Part shown: one piece after another, positions 9,777 to 23,850 of the stretch
How the letters are laid out: each line of letters starts with the position of its first letter
Position numbering within the stretch: position 1 is the stretch's first letter
Assembly (NCBI RefSeq): GCF_016908855.1
Contig: NZ_JAFBER010000002.1
Coordinates: forward strand, 62,001-126,000
From: Scopulibacillus daqui
Lineage (GTDB): Bacteria; Bacillota; Bacilli; Bacillales; Sporolactobacillaceae
Direction of reading: 5' to 3'
DNA: 64,000 nt
Made by a program: the position numbers and the translations under genes
The notes under the pieces: generated by a model
What the model was told of the DNA's origin: nothing
Databases searched by the model: none
What the model saw: the letters and a program-made list of their open reading frames with translations, nothing else

Positions 9777-9804
9777 TTATCATTCGAATTTGAGGAGGAT
9801 TTAA

Positions 9805-10725
9805 ATGCCGCACCTGCTTACCTTATCAGATTTATCAATTGGGACAATTAATGACATTCTGAATAGAGCGCAAGAGATACAAATTCAAAATCTTTATTGT
9901 ATACAGCAAGATATCATTTGTGCCAATTTATTTTTTGAAGCGAGTACGAGAACGCGATTTAGCTTTGAGGCAGCTGAAAAGCGCTTGGGGTACCATGTCC
10001 TAAACTTCAGTGATGAAAGTTCGAGTACGCAAAAAGGTGAAAGCTTATACGACACGTTAAGAACATTAGAGGAAATTGGCGTGAAAGCGGCAGTGATCCG
10101 GCATAGGCAAGATAAATATTATGAAGATCTTCGCGGCCGATTGTCTCTGTCAATCATTAACGGCGGCGATGGGTGCAGCGATCATCCTACTCAAGCACTC
10201 TTGGATTTAATGACAATTAAGCAAGAATTCTCTTCGTTCAAAGATTTAACAGTAGCAATCATTGGAGATTTGCGGCATAGCCGTGTTGCTCGCTCAGATG
10301 CCGAGGTATTAACAAGGCTGGGCGCAAAGGTTCTTCTCTCAGGACCAAAGGAATGGATGAATAGTGAACTGCCGGGGGAATATGTCGGCATTGATGAAGC
10401 TGTAAAAACGGCAGATATTGTGATGATGCTGCGCATTCAGCATGAAAGGCATACAGATGGCATGGATCTTTCTAAAGAAGCGTATCACAAGCAGTACGGA
10501 TTGACGCTGGAACGGGAACGCTTAATGAAGCCAGGAAGCATTATTATGCATCCGGCTCCCGTTAACCGGGGCGTAGAAATCGCTGACGAATTAGTGGAAG
10601 CGAAGCGTTCGAGAATATTTAGGCAAATCAACAACGGCGTTGCTGTCAGGATGGCTGTATTGGAATGGGCTGTCAATCAAACCGAGGAGGCAAAGCGGCA
10701 TGAGTATACTGCTAACAAACGGTAA
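9805..10725 (+). CDS. pyrB: Aspartate carbamoyltransferase catalytic chain
   Basis: Joins carbamoyl phosphate and aspartate, the committed step of UMP synthesis. The carbamoyl-phosphate motif [13 protein letters not shown] (near residue 47) and the HPTQALLDL motif are intact, as is the C-terminal [12 protein letters not shown]. Length 306 is typical of the Bacillus-type enzyme without regulatory chains. ATG 9805 follows GAGGAGG. The 3' end overlaps pyrC by 26 bases, so the two are translationally linked. Confidence 0.98.
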   Translation: MPHLLTLSDLSIGTINDILNRAQEIQIQNLYCIQQDIICANLFFEASTRTRFSFEAAEKRLGYHVLNFSDESSSTQKGESLYDTLRTLEEIGVKAAVIRHRQDKYYEDLRGRLSLSIINGGDGCSDHPTQALLDLMTIKQEFSSFKDLTVAIIGDLRHSRVARSDAEVLTRLGAKVLLSGPKEWMNSELPGEYVGIDEAVKTADIVMMLRIQHERHTDGMDLSKEAYHKQYGLTLERERLMKPGSIIMHPAPVNRGVEIADELVEAKRSRIFRQINNGVAVRMAVLEWAVNQTEEAKRHEYTANKR

Positions 10726-11983
10726 AGTCTTTTCAAACGGTAATCTGGAACAGAAAGATGTGTTAATTCAGGAAGGTAAAATCGCTGCGGTAGAGGATAG
10801 GATTGACGGCGGCAATCATCAAATCATCGATGCAGCGGATCAAATCGTTGCTCCCGGCTTTATTGACCTTCATGTTCATTTAAGAGAACCGGGCGGTGAA
10901 CATAAAGAAACAATTAAAACAGGTACAATGGCGGCAGCCAAGGGCGGTTTCACTACTGTTGCCTGCATGCCGAATACAAACCCTGTACCCGATTGTCCGG
11001 AAGTTGTCCGCGAACTGATGGATAAAATCAAACAAGACGCGAAAGTTCGGGTTTTGCCGTACGGATCTATTACTGAAGGTTTAAAAGGTAAAAAACTGAC
11101 AGATTTAAAACGTCTTCATGATGCCGGCGCCTTTGCCTTCACTGATGACGGCGTCGGGGTACAACCGGCCTCTACGATGTATGAAGCAATGAAAAACGCC
11201 GCAAGTTTGAATGTTCCGATAGTGGCTCATTGTGAAGATAATACATTGATATACAACGGGTGTGTTCATGATGGCGCTTTTGCCAAAAAACACGGATTAA
11301 ACGGCATCCCAAGTATATGTGAAGCTGTACAAATTGCAAGGGACGTCCTTTTAGCAGAAGCAGCAGGCGCTCATTACCATGTTTGTCATGTCAGTACAAA
11401 AGAATCCGTACGAACGATTCGGGATGCAAAGAGAGCCGGCATTCGTGTAACGGCGGAAGTTACACCGCATCACTTGCTGTTAACAGAAGATGATATTCCG
11501 GGTATTGATACGAACTATAAAATGAATCCGCCGTTAAGATCGAAAGAGGATCGCCAAGCGTTAATTGACGGTTTATTAGACGGTACAATTGATTTTATCG
11601 CTACTGACCATGCGCCGCATGCAGCTTTTGAAAAGGCGGAACCGATAGAAAAAGCACCGTTCGGCATTGTCGGTCTGGAAACGGCTTTTCCGCTCTTATA
11701 TACACATCTGGTCAAAAAAGGCGTATTAACCCTAGAAACGCTGCTGGATCGAATGACTGAAAAGCCTGCTCAGACCTTTGGGCTTCCATATGGCACGGTC
11801 AAGGCAGGGGAAACCGCAGATATTGTTGTCATTGATCTTGAACAGACATCAGTGATCAACACAAATGAATTTCTTTCAAAAGGCAAAAACACACCTTTTA
11901 CGGATTGGCAATGCCAAGGCTGGCCTGTACTTACAATAGCATCAGGAGAAATCGTCTGGGATAAAGGGAGGACTTATGCATGA
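10700..11983 (+). CDS. pyrC: Dihydroorotase (class I)
   Basis: Zinc amidohydrolase closing carbamoyl-aspartate to dihydroorotate. Metal-ligand motifs: [14 protein letters not shown] near residue 60, HCED, HVST and the late TDHAPH. The start ATG 10700 follows GAGGAGG inside the pyrB 3' end and yields 427 residues, as in B. subtilis; a longer in-frame extension to 10640 lies fully within pyrB. The stop overlaps the pyrAA start (ATGA). Confidence 0.97.
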   Translation: MSILLTNGKVFSNGNLEQKDVLIQEGKIAAVEDRIDGGNHQIIDAADQIVAPGFIDLHVHLREPGGEHKETIKTGTMAAAKGGFTTVACMPNTNPVPDCPEVVRELMDKIKQDAKVRVLPYGSITEGLKGKKLTDLKRLHDAGAFAFTDDGVGVQPASTMYEAMKNAASLNVPIVAHCEDNTLIYNGCVHDGAFAKKHGLNGIPSICEAVQIARDVLLAEAAGAHYHVCHVSTKESVRTIRDAKRAGIRVTAEVTPHHLLLTEDDIPGIDTNYKMNPPLRSKEDRQALIDGLLDGTIDFIATDHAPHAAFEKAEPIEKAPFGIVGLETAFPLLYTHLVKKGVLTLETLLDRMTEKPAQTFGLPYGTVKAGETADIVVIDLEQTSVINTNEFLSKGKNTPFTDWQCQGWPVLTIASGEIVWDKGRTYA

Positions 11984-13071
11984 AACGTCAACTTATACTA
12001 GAAAACGGTGAAGTATTCATTGGAAAAGCAATCGGAGCGAAGTGTACAAACGATGGCGAGGTTGTCTTTAATACGGGCATGACCGGCTATCAAGAAATTT
12101 TATCAGACCCCTCATATTGCGGGCAAATTGTGACATTGACTTATCCGCTGATCGGAAACTACGGCATTAACCGGGATGACTTTGAATCGATTAACCCTGC
12201 GGTGGCTGGATTAATTGTTAAGCAGTCGGCTGATGTTCCCTCTCATTGGCGAAGTGAAATGTCGCTTGATCAATTGCTGCAAAATAAAAATATTCCAGGA
12301 TTAGAAGGCATTGATACTCGGCGGTTAACGAAAATCATTCGTGTTCACGGCACTTTAAAAGGCCGCATCTGCGATATGGACATTGATGTCAATGAAGCGG
12401 TGCAAGAGCTTAAGCAAACCGTTCTGCCGACAGATCAAGTCTCAAAAGTATCCACAAAAGCTTCTTATACAAGCCCAGGCAATGGTCCGCGGGTGGTTCT
12501 CGTAGACTTTGGCGCCAAAAAAGGCATTTTAAGAGACTGTATTAAACAACAATTTGACGTCGTTGTGGTTCCGCACCATACGACTGCTGAAGAAATACTT
12601 AGATTACAGCCGGATGGCGTCCTTCTTTCCAACGGTCCGGGGAACCCGAAAGATGTCCCGCATGCGATCGAAATGGTTAAAGGCATATTAGGCAAAGTTC
12701 CGATCTTCGGTATTTGCCTCGGTCATCAGCTGCTTGCTCTTGCTTGCGGCGGGGATACCGAGAAAATGCGTTTCGGCCATCGGGGGTCAAACCACCCTGT
12801 CAAAGACTTAACGACAGGAAAATTTATGATGACATCGCAGAACCACAGCTTTACTGTCCGGCCGGAATCACTGAAAGACACGGACTTAAAAGTCACGCAT
12901 ATCGCTGTTAACGATGGAACGATTGAAGGCATGAGGCACACAAAATATTCTGCGTTCAGCGTTCAGTTCCATCCCGAAGCATCACCAGGGCCGGAAGACA
13001 GCTCAATCTTGTTTGATCAATTCCTTTTAGACATCAAGACATTTAAGAAAGCGGGGATTCAATATGCCTAA
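11980..13071 (+). CDS. pyrAA: Carbamoyl-phosphate synthase small (glutaminase) subunit, pyrimidine-specific
   Basis: Supplies ammonia from glutamine to the large subunit. The C-terminal class I glutamine amidotransferase domain has the nucleophile motif [13 protein letters not shown] (Cys near residue 245) and the late HPEASPGP histidine-glutamate pair. The N-terminal half is the CPSase small-chain domain ([15 protein letters not shown]). Length 363. The start shares bases with the pyrC stop, and the last 8 bases overlap pyrAB. Confidence 0.97.
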   Translation: MKRQLILENGEVFIGKAIGAKCTNDGEVVFNTGMTGYQEILSDPSYCGQIVTLTYPLIGNYGINRDDFESINPAVAGLIVKQSADVPSHWRSEMSLDQLLQNKNIPGLEGIDTRRLTKIIRVHGTLKGRICDMDIDVNEAVQELKQTVLPTDQVSKVSTKASYTSPGNGPRVVLVDFGAKKGILRDCIKQQFDVVVVPHHTTAEEILRLQPDGVLLSNGPGNPKDVPHAIEMVKGILGKVPIFGICLGHQLLALACGGDTEKMRFGHRGSNHPVKDLTTGKFMMTSQNHSFTVRPESLKDTDLKVTHIAVNDGTIEGMRHTKYSAFSVQFHPEASPGPEDSSILFDQFLLDIKTFKKAGIQYA

Positions 13072-16000
13072 ACGACACGATATCCAAAAGATTTTAGTCA
13101 TTGGTTCAGGACCAATTGTGATTGGTCAAGCAGCGGAATTCGATTATTCAGGTACACAAGCTTGCCAAGCCTTAAAAGAAGAAGGCTATGAAGTGGTTTT
13201 AATCAATTCGAATCCGGCGACGATTATGACTGACGCAGAGATGGCAGATCGGGTGTATATTGAACCGTTAACACTTGAATTTGTCAGCAAGATTATCCGT
13301 AAAGAACGCCCGGATGGCATACTTGCAACACTTGGCGGGCAAACAGGGCTTAATTTAGCAACACAGCTGAGTCAATCAGGCATTTTATCAGAATACGGCA
13401 TCGAGCTTTTAGGCACGAATTTAGCATCAATTGAAAAGGCGGAAGACCGGGATCAATTTAGAGCGTTAATGTATGAAATTGGAGAACCTGTTCCAGACAG
13501 TGAAATTGTAACAAACTTAGAAGAAGCCAATAAATTTGCGGAAAAAATCGGTTTCCCTCTTATAATCCGTCCAGCTTATACGCTTGGCGGCACGGGCGGC
13601 GGTATAGCAAGCAACTGGGAAGAACTGAAGACCATTGCGGCAAACGGTCTGAAACAAAGCCCGGTTCACCAAGTCTTGATTGAAAAGAGCATTGCTGGGT
13701 TTAAAGAGATCGAATTCGAAGTCATGCGAGACGCAAATGACGGCGCCATTGCGGTTTGCCACATGGAAAACTTCGATCCTGTCGGCATTCATACAGGCGA
13801 CTCTATTGTAACCGCGCCTTGCCAGACACTTAGTGACCGCGATGTGCAAAGGCTTCGCAGCGTTTCTTTGAAAATAGTAAGAGCATTAAAAATCGAAGGC
13901 GGCTGCAACGTACAGTTGGCCCTCGATCCAAACAGCGACCAATATTATATTATTGAAGTTAATCCAAGGGTCAGCCGTTCTTCTGCGCTTGCCTCAAAAG
14001 CAACAGGTTACCCAATCGCTAAAGTAGCGGCAAAAATAGCAGTCGGCTATCACTTAGATGAAATCAAGAACGCTGTCACAGGAACGACTTATGCAAGCTT
14101 TGAGCCTGCGCTTGATTATGTTGTTACGAAAATTCCGCGCTGGCCGTTTGATAAATTTGATTCAGCAAACCGCAGGTTAGGCACACAAATGAAAGCGACT
14201 GGAGAAGTGCTTGCCCTGGGCCGGACGTTTGAAGAGTCTATTCTAAAAGCAGTGCGCTCTCTAGAAACAGGCGTGTCACATCTGTCGATAGAGGATGCAC
14301 AAAACCAAACTGATGATGCTTTGATCCAAAGCATTGAAGAAGCTGATGACAGACGGCTGTTCTATCTTGCTGAACTATTGCGCAGAGGCTATGATGTCGA
14401 AGCGCTTTGGGCGCATACAAAAATCGACCGCTTTTTCTTAAGAAAAATAGAGAACATCATAAAAATTGAGCGGGAACTTGCCGAAAACATCGGTGATATG
14501 GCTGTTCTTTTCGAAGCCAAACAGCTTGGTTTCTCTGACAAAACCATCGCCGAACTGTGGCATATGTCTGAACAAGAAGTCTATGAAACGCGTAAAAACA
14601 ACCAAATCATGCCGGTTTATAAAATGGTTGATACTTGCGCGGCAGAATTTGAATCAGAAACCCCTTATTATTACAGCACGTATGAAGAAGAAAACGAATC
14701 AATCAAAACCGATAAGCAAAGTGTCTTAGTGCTTGGGTCCGGTCCGATTCGCATCGGCCAAGGCATTGAATTTGACTATGCAACGGTTCATACGGTTTGG
14801 GCCATTAAAGAACTTGGCTATGAAGCTATTATTATTAATAATAACCCTGAAACGGTGTCGACGGATTTCAGTGTCTCAGATAAGCTTTATGTTGAACCTT
14901 TGACGGCAGAAGATGTCATGCATGTCATTGACCTGGAACAGCCGGTAGGCGTCATCGTCCAATTCGGCGGACAAACAGCGATTAATCTGGCTTCGGAACT
15001 CAGCGCCCGCGGAGTGAAAATTTTGGGAACGTCTCTTGAATCGTTGGATCAAGCGGAGGACCGTGATAAATTTGAACGTCTGCTTCAAGATTTAAACATC
15101 GCTCAGCCTGAGGGCAGGACAGCTTTTTCAACATCTGAAGCCTTGCGTATTGCTGAAAACATCGGCTACCCGGTATTGGTTCGTCCGTCTTATGTCTTGG
15201 GAGGACGCGCAATGGAGATTGTTTACCGCAAAGAAGAGCTTGAACATTATATGACAAGCGCGGTTAAAGTCAATCCGCTCCATCCGGTTTTAATTGACCG
15301 TTATCTGACTGGCATTGAAATCGAGGTTGACGGTATCTGTGATGGCGAAAATGTGTATATACCGGGCATTATGGAGCATATCGAAAGGGCAGGCGTTCAC
15401 TCAGGCGACTCAATCGCTGTATATCCGCCGCAAAGCTTAACAGCCGAATTAAAACAAAAAATCATTGATACAACCATTAAACTTGCCCGCGGCCTCAAAA
15501 TTGTCGGTCTCTTAAATATACAGTTTGTCATTCATGATAATGAAGTTTACGTTATCGAAGTCAATCCAAGATCGAGCCGCACGGTGCCATTTTTAAGTAA
15601 AATTACCGGCGTGCCAATGGCTAATTTGGCAACGAAAGCGATTCTTGGCAAAGACCTGCCGTCAATGGGCTATGAAACAGGCTGCCATCCTGAACAGGAC
15701 GAAGTTTTTGTTAAAGTGCCAGTCTTCTCCTTTGCAAAATTAAGAGATGTTGATATCACTTTAGGACCGGAAATGAAATCAACCGGCGAAGTGATGGGCA
15801 GAGATTTCACGTTAGAAAAGGCTTTATACAAAGGGCTTTTAGCCAGCGGAATTGTTATTCCAACTCATGGTTCGGTATTGTTCACGATCGCTGATAAAGA
15901 TAAGCAAGAAGCGCTGCCAATGGTTAAGCGGTTTGCGGATATCGGCTATAACATTATGGCAACCGAAGGAACAGCAAAGTTTATTCAATCACAGGGTATC

Positions 16001-16273
16001 TCTGTAACAACAGTGAATAAGGTAGGGGGTGAAAGTCCTAATCTGCTTGAAGTCATTAAGCAAGGAGAAGCGCAGTTTGTCATTAATACACTAACGAAAG
16101 GGAAACAGCCGGCTAGAGACGGCTTCAGAATCCGGAGAGAATCCGTTGAAAACGGCGTTGTCTGCTTAACCTCCCTGGATACTGCAGAAGCTTTGCTGAG
16201 AGTGCTTGAATCCTTATCTTTCTCTGCAAATTGGATGCCAAAGTTTGAAACAAAAAAGAGAGTGACAGTCTAA
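13064..16273 (+). CDS. pyrAB: Carbamoyl-phosphate synthase large subunit, pyrimidine-specific
   Basis: Makes carbamoyl phosphate from bicarbonate, ammonia and two ATP. The 1069-residue protein has two homologous ATP-grasp halves, each opening with a [18 protein letters not shown] dinucleotide-like motif (near residues 12 and 557) and containing [14 protein letters not shown] or [14 protein letters not shown]. An oligomerisation region lies between the halves and an MGS-like allosteric domain at about 930-1069 ([14 protein letters not shown] segment, here [14 protein letters not shown]). It is followed after one base by pyrK. Confidence 0.98.
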   Translation: MPKRHDIQKILVIGSGPIVIGQAAEFDYSGTQACQALKEEGYEVVLINSNPATIMTDAEMADRVYIEPLTLEFVSKIIRKERPDGILATLGGQTGLNLATQLSQSGILSEYGIELLGTNLASIEKAEDRDQFRALMYEIGEPVPDSEIVTNLEEANKFAEKIGFPLIIRPAYTLGGTGGGIASNWEELKTIAANGLKQSPVHQVLIEKSIAGFKEIEFEVMRDANDGAIAVCHMENFDPVGIHTGDSIVTAPCQTLSDRDVQRLRSVSLKIVRALKIEGGCNVQLALDPNSDQYYIIEVNPRVSRSSALASKATGYPIAKVAAKIAVGYHLDEIKNAVTGTTYASFEPALDYVVTKIPRWPFDKFDSANRRLGTQMKATGEVLALGRTFEESILKAVRSLETGVSHLSIEDAQNQTDDALIQSIEEADDRRLFYLAELLRRGYDVEALWAHTKIDRFFLRKIENIIKIERELAENIGDMAVLFEAKQLGFSDKTIAELWHMSEQEVYETRKNNQIMPVYKMVDTCAAEFESETPYYYSTYEEENESIKTDKQSVLVLGSGPIRIGQGIEFDYATVHTVWAIKELGYEAIIINNNPETVSTDFSVSDKLYVEPLTAEDVMHVIDLEQPVGVIVQFGGQTAINLASELSARGVKILGTSLESLDQAEDRDKFERLLQDLNIAQPEGRTAFSTSEALRIAENIGYPVLVRPSYVLGGRAMEIVYRKEELEHYMTSAVKVNPLHPVLIDRYLTGIEIEVDGICDGENVYIPGIMEHIERAGVHSGDSIAVYPPQSLTAELKQKIIDTTIKLARGLKIVGLLNIQFVIHDNEVYVIEVNPRSSRTVPFLSKITGVPMANLATKAILGKDLPSMGYETGCHPEQDEVFVKVPVFSFAKLRDVDITLGPEMKSTGEVMGRDFTLEKALYKGLLASGIVIPTHGSVLFTIADKDKQEALPMVKRFADIGYNIMATEGTAKFIQSQGISVTTVNKVGGESPNLLEVIKQGEAQFVINTLTKGKQPARDGFRIRRESVENGVVCLTSLDTAEALLRVLESLSFSANWMPKFETKKRVTV

Positions 16274-16274
16274 C

Positions 16275-18664
<2,390 letters not shown>

Positions 18665-18672
<8 letters not shown>

Positions 18673-19327
18673 ACAAATGACAATTGCTGAAAAGCTTCTA
18701 GACATTAATGCAGTTATTCTAAAGCCCAACGATCCTTTTACATGGTCATCCGGTTTAAAGGCGCCGATTTATTGTGATAACCGATTGACGCTTAGTTATC
18801 CAAAGACCAGAAAAATGATTGCTGATAGTTTCGTTAAAGTGATTAAAGAAAATTATCCTGAAGCCGAAGTGATTGCCGGGACAGCGACAGCAGGTATTCC
18901 TCATGCGGCATGGATCAGCGAGCGCTTGGATTTACCGATGGCTTATGTCCGCGGATCCGCTAAGGGGCATGGGAAAAAGAAACAAATCGAAGGGCAAGTG
19001 CTCTCTGGACAAAAAGTTGTCATTATTGAAGATTTAATCTCTACCGGAGGCAGCGTCATTAAAGCAGCAGAAGCTCTAAAAGCAGCCGGTGCAATGATTC
19101 TTGGCGTTGCGGCGATCTTTTCTTATCAGCTCCCCAAGGCTGCCGAAAACCTCGAAGCAGCCGGATTAAATTGGACGACGTTAACAGACTTTAAGCACTT
19201 GATTGAACTTGCCGTTAATAAGAAAATAGTAGATGAACAGCAGCTGGAACAATTGAAATTATGGCATCAAAATCCTGAAAGCGAGGAGTGGTATTTTGCG
19301 GAAAATGCCGGGGGAGGAATTCGATAA
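18665..19327 (+). CDS. pyrE: Orotate phosphoribosyltransferase
   Basis: Transfers ribose-5-phosphate from PRPP to orotate. The PRPP motif [20 protein letters not shown] is intact, and the N-terminal [16 protein letters not shown] is family-typical. ATG 18665 is preferred because the GGAGG at 18653 then sits 7 bases upstream; ATG 18659 would leave one base. Last of the conserved pyr genes. The next gene begins 32 bases before its stop. Confidence 0.96.
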
Positions 19328-19949
19328 GCTCGTTGATTTCTTTGACGCTATGGCACAAACGAAATGGCTGAGTGCTATCCATAAGGAGCTTATTCACCGA
19401 ACAGGTTCATGGAGCGGCCTGAATGTTTTGGATGTCGGGTGCGGGACAGGACGCCTTTTGTTAAAAGGCGGAAAAAACGCAGAAAAACTAACGGGTATCG
19501 ACTTATCCAGCAGGATGATTGACAGGTGCCGGGAAATTGCTGAGGAAGCGGATTATCAGCATTGCGAATTTCTTGTCGGAGATGCTTATGATTTACCTTT
19601 TAGCGCTGAAAGCTTTGATCTGGCTTTATCAACATGCGTGATGTTTTTGCTTCCTGAACCCGAAAGAGGCATTAGCGAGATAGCGCGAGTCATTAAGCGC
19701 GGCGGGAAAGCGGCTATGCTGAATCCGTCAGTTTACTTGACTGAACACGCGGTTGATGATTATTGCAGCAAACATCAAATTAAGGATTTTGAAAAAACAA
19801 CCATGAAACAATGGTCCAAAGTAGCAGCGAAGCGTCACAGTTATGATGAAGCGGCGCTTAATGCCTTATTAAATGATTATGGGTTTCAAGAGGCTGAGCA
19901 CTGTCCCGTGTTAGATGGCTTAGCTTATATAACCATTGCAAAAAAATAA
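19296..19949 (+). CDS. Class I SAM-dependent methyltransferase, terminal gene of the pyr operon
   Basis: A 217-residue Methyltransf_11-type protein with motif [14 protein letters not shown] (from about residue 46), the acidic post-I residue in [11 protein letters not shown], and motif III-IV region [19 protein letters not shown]. Substrate unknown. TTG 19296 is preferred: GAGGAG (19283-19288) lies 7 bases upstream, within pyrE, giving a 32-base overlap; ATG 19305 is the alternative. Such overlap implies co-expression with pyrimidine synthesis. B. subtilis has no equivalent at this position. Confidence 0.85.
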   Translation: MRKMPGEEFDKLVDFFDAMAQTKWLSAIHKELIHRTGSWSGLNVLDVGCGTGRLLLKGGKNAEKLTGIDLSSRMIDRCREIAEEADYQHCEFLVGDAYDLPFSAESFDLALSTCVMFLLPEPERGISEIARVIKRGGKAAMLNPSVYLTEHAVDDYCSKHQIKDFEKTTMKQWSKVAAKRHSYDEAALNALLNDYGFQEAEHCPVLDGLAYITIAKK

Positions 19950-19963
19950 CAGGCAACTAGAAA

Positions 19964-20003
19964 AGCCATCCGCTTCCTCAAGACTGAGGATGGGCGGATG
20001 GCT
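19964..20003. terminator. Bidirectional hairpin between the pyr operon and rqcH
   Basis: AGCCATCCGC (19964-19973) pairs perfectly with GCGGATGGCT (19994-20003). It lies 15 bases after the methyltransferase stop and overlaps the last codons of convergent rqcH. On the plus strand it is followed by CTTTGCG, with only a weak T run; on the minus strand by TTTTCTAG. Likely serves both genes. Confidence 0.7.
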
Positions 20004-21711
20004 CTTTGCGCATTTTCATCACAAGCTGTTCGTCAGGTGTGACATAGACCGTCTTTTGATGATCGTATATAACAAAGCCAGGTTTTGCGCCGCTGGGTTT
20101 TCTGACATGTTTAATCAGTGTATAGTCGACCGGGACGCGGCTTGATAATCTTGATTTGCTGAAGTAAGCGGCAAGATTTGCGGCCTCCATCAATGTCTCC
20201 TGCGAAAAATCTTTGCTCCGGATAACAACATGAGAACCCGGAATATCCTTTGTATGCAGCCATGTTTCATGACTGTTGGCTTCTTTAGTTGTTAAGAAGT
20301 CGTTTTGTTTGTTGTTTTTGCCGATTAAAATAAGCGTGCCATCACTTGAATAATATTTCTCCAATTCAGGTTTGGATTTTTTATTTTTGGGTTTGCTTCT
20401 GTTCTTTCTTTTAAGGTAGCCGCCGTCTTCTAATTCTTCGCGAATTTCATCAATGTCTTTCAAAGAAGCTGATTCAATTTGCTGCAAAAGACGTTCAAAA
20501 TAGTCAATTTCTTCTATTGTCTTTTCAATTTGCTGCTCAACCATTATTTTGGCGTTTTTAGCTTTATTATATTTTTTGAAATAAGCTTGGGCGTTTTCCG
20601 ACGGTGATAGATTTGGATTTAACGGGATTGATATTTTATCTTGATTTTCATCATAGTAGTTAATCACTTCTACATTCTTATCGCCTTGTTTAATCATGTG
20701 CATATGCGCAGTCAGCAGCTCGCCGTACAGCTGATATGTTTTTGCTTCTTTTGATTGTTCTAACGTCCGGTATAATTTTTTTAGTTTTGTTTGATTCTTT
20801 TTAAGTTCATTCATTATAAAATGGCTGAGATCGCCGGCGCGCTGTTTAACAAGATCCGATTCTGCTTTTATCAAATAATAATCTTCGAGCATTTGATGGA
20901 TGTTTTCATAAAACTTCCGCTGACCCGATAAGTGGGTGATGTCAAGGACATGGAATTGGTCTTTGCCTTGGTCTTGGTAGATAATGTTCGGCTTGTAATC
21001 ACTTTGTTTAATATCCTTTTGCACTTCAAAAAAAGCTTTTAAAACGGCATCTCTCGTCGGCAGGCCCGCCCGGTGCAATATCTCTTTAGATAAAAGCGGC
21101 GAAAATCCGCCGATATGATTAACGAGCTGACGATCAATTTTTCCGGCATTGAAATCGAGAACTTTTAATAAGTCTTGTTCGGCTGCTTCGAGCGGATCAA
21201 ATTTATCTTGCGGCGGAGGAGACACATAAGTTTGTCCAGGCAGAACAGTCCGGTAACGATTCACCGATGGCGATAGGTGTTTGATGCTGTCTATGATGCG
21301 TCCAGATGCCTTCTCTGTTAAAATAATATTACTGTGTTTACCCATTAATTCAATAATTAACCTTTTGTAGATGATATCTCCAAGTTCGTCGCGAGTGCGG
21401 AAATCTATATGAATGATTCTTTCAAATCCGTTTTGGTTAATAGCTTCGATGATGCTGCCTTCTAAATGTTTTCGAAGCAGCATGCAAAACATCGATGGCT
21501 CCTTTGGGTTTTCCGCTGCGGCAGTAATGAGATGGCACCTTGCAAATTGGGCATTTGCTGAGAATAATAGTTTATAGTTTTTCCTTTGGGAGCGGATATG
21601 AAATAATAAATCTGTCTTATTCGGTTGGTAAATTTTAGTCACTCTGCTTCCGGTTAACAATGTCTGCAATGATTCTGTTACCGCCCGAGTGACAATGCCA
21701 TCATAAGCCAT
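19978..21711 (-). CDS. rqcH: RqcH/NFACT-family ribosome-associated quality control factor
   Basis: Binds obstructed 50S subunits and directs Ala tailing of stalled chains; older names are FbpA-like or YloA. The 577-residue protein shows NFACT-N (1 to about 220, MAYDGIVTRAVTESL; PSMFCMLLRKHLEGS; ELMGKHSNIILT), a long coiled coil (about 265-445) and NFACT-R (about 460-560, HETWLHTKDIPGSHVVIRSK). At positions 97-98 the motif is Glu-Arg rather than the Asp-Arg described for B. subtilis. The start follows AGGAGAG. Its slot between pyrE and yicC matches B. subtilis yloA; yloB is missing. Confidence 0.93.
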   Translation of the reverse strand: MAYDGIVTRAVTESLQTLLTGSRVTKIYQPNKTDLLFHIRSQRKNYKLLFSANAQFARCHLITAAAENPKEPSMFCMLLRKHLEGSIIEAINQNGFERIIHIDFRTRDELGDIIYKRLIIELMGKHSNIILTEKASGRIIDSIKHLSPSVNRYRTVLPGQTYVSPPPQDKFDPLEAAEQDLLKVLDFNAGKIDRQLVNHIGGFSPLLSKEILHRAGLPTRDAVLKAFFEVQKDIKQSDYKPNIIYQDQGKDQFHVLDITHLSGQRKFYENIHQMLEDYYLIKAESDLVKQRAGDLSHFIMNELKKNQTKLKKLYRTLEQSKEAKTYQLYGELLTAHMHMIKQGDKNVEVINYYDENQDKISIPLNPNLSPSENAQAYFKKYNKAKNAKIMVEQQIEKTIEEIDYFERLLQQIESASLKDIDEIREELEDGGYLKRKNRSKPKNKKSKPELEKYYSSDGTLILIGKNNKQNDFLTTKEANSHETWLHTKDIPGSHVVIRSKDFSQETLMEAANLAAYFSKSRLSSRVPVDYTLIKHVRKPSGAKPGFVIYDHQKTVYVTPDEQLVMKMRKEPSAHPQS

Positions 21712-21741
21712 TTGTTATCTCTCCTTTTTTTGCCGGATCGT

Positions 21742-21770
21742 ATGATAGAAGGCCGGCGCGGATTTTTCAA
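21742..21770 (-). promoter_or_regulatory. Candidate SigA promoter for rqcH
   Basis: Reading the minus strand, TTGAAA (21770-21765) and TATCAT (21747-21742) have a 17-base spacer and lie 31 bases before the rqcH start. The spacer is GC-rich with GGCCGGCG. Confidence 0.5.
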
Positions 21771-21777
21771 GTGCCAT

Positions 21778-21797
21778 TGCTATACTTTATTATAGCA
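21778..21797. repeat. Short inverted repeat between divergent rqcH and yicC
   Basis: TGCTATA (21778-21784) and TATAGCA (21791-21797) are perfect inverted arms around CTTTAT. It sits just upstream of the candidate rqcH -35 box, so it could be an operator or part of a divergent promoter. No terminator features. Confidence 0.4.
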
Positions 21798-21906
21798 TGC
21801 CATTGTTATCAATACATGGCTTAGCATTTGTATAGATTGAGGGGAATTCCTTCTGACTTGTTGGTAAACGTAAAGTTGTATAAAATAATATCGTGGATGT
21901 GATAAT

Positions 21907-22788
21907 ATGTTGCTGAGTATGACGGGATACGGAAGGGCGTTCAATGATACCGGGAAACACCGGATCAGCGCAGAGATTAAATCGGTTAATCATAGATATT
22001 TGGATATATCGCTTAATATACCTAGACAGCTTATCTACTTGGAAGATAAAATGAAACAAATCATTAAAAAGTCTGTTAAAAGAGGCAAAGTTTATTTATA
22101 CTTAACAATTGACGGAGAACCTTTATCATCGCAAAAGGTTGATGTTAATTGGCCCCTTGTTGAACAATACATAGAGGCTTTCCACCAATTGGAAGACCGT
22201 TATTCGATTAAAAATAATATCCAAATGTCCCATTTTCTTGAATGTCAAGATATATTTATAGCTAACGAAACGGCGTTAGATTTAAATGATGTAGAGAATG
22301 ATATTCTAAAAGTTGTTCATCAATCAGTTGAAGAGCTGTGTGCTATGCGGCAAAAAGAAGGGGAAAATATCGCTGAAGACCTTTCCGGGCGCCTCGGCCT
22401 TTTAGAGAAAAAATTGAATGAGCTAAAGGACGAAGCACCGCATGTTAAAGAGCAATATAAACAACGGCTTGAAAAACATGTGAAAGAATTTCTGGAAGGC
22501 CATGCTGAAATTGACGAGCAAAAGCTTTATAATGAAGTGGCTGTCTTTAGCGATAAATCTAACATTGATGAGGAATTAACAAGGCTTGACAGCCATATTA
22601 ACCAATTTGCGGCTTTTATGGTTCAAACGGAACCGGTAGGACGCAAGCTTGATTTTCTTATTCAAGAAATGAACCGGGAAATTAATACGATTGGCTCGAA
22701 AGGAAATAATGCCGCCATTAGCCGTCATGTTGTGGATATAAAAAGTGAATTAGAGAAAATAAGAGAACAAGTGCAAAATATTGAATAA
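21907..22788 (+). CDS. yloC: YicC/YloC-family endoribonuclease
   Basis: A 293-residue YicC-family protein. The family was recently shown to be an RNase in E. coli. Conserved N-terminal LSMTGYGRA and SVNHRYLDI segments and the C-terminal DUF1732 block (GRKLDFLIQEMNREINTIGSKGN, cut here to GRKLDFLIQEMNREINTI) are clear. ATG 21907 gives the family's usual first residues; the ribosome site (GTGGATGTGAT) is poor. Heads the cluster leading to remA, gmk and rpoZ. Confidence 0.92.
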   Translation: MLLSMTGYGRAFNDTGKHRISAEIKSVNHRYLDISLNIPRQLIYLEDKMKQIIKKSVKRGKVYLYLTIDGEPLSSQKVDVNWPLVEQYIEAFHQLEDRYSIKNNIQMSHFLECQDIFIANETALDLNDVENDILKVVHQSVEELCAMRQKEGENIAEDLSGRLGLLEKKLNELKDEAPHVKEQYKQRLEKHVKEFLEGHAEIDEQKLYNEVAVFSDKSNIDEELTRLDSHINQFAAFMVQTEPVGRKLDFLIQEMNREINTIGSKGNNAAISRHVVDIKSELEKIREQVQNIE

Positions 22789-22792
22789 GATT

Positions 22793-22912
22793 GTTCAAAA
22801 AACAGCTGCGGAACCAGAGGTACGGCGTCTCGAGGACCGAAGCCGCGAAGGATGCTTCTCGACATATGCTGCAAGAGCCGGACGAGAAATTGTTCCGCCG
22901 GTCTTTTTGAAC
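22793..22912 (-). repeat. Intergenic repeat element with GTTCAAAAA inverted ends, copy 1
   Basis: A 120-base non-coding element in the yicC-remA gap. It starts GTTCAAAAAACAGC and ends GGTCTTTTTGAAC, so the termini are inverted repeats. Read on the minus strand it has GTTCAAAAAGACCGGCGG at the left and TCTGGTTCCGCAGC then TTTTTTGAAC at the right, features shared with the plus-strand copy at 53873-53982. GC-rich interior with local palindromes. Interpreted as a small dispersed non-autonomous repeat. Confidence 0.7.
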
Positions 22913-22952
22913 TTCTTGAATAGGCGATAAGTAGTTATTGGGGGTAAAATTT

Positions 22953-23848
<896 letters not shown>

Positions 23849-23850
23849 CA

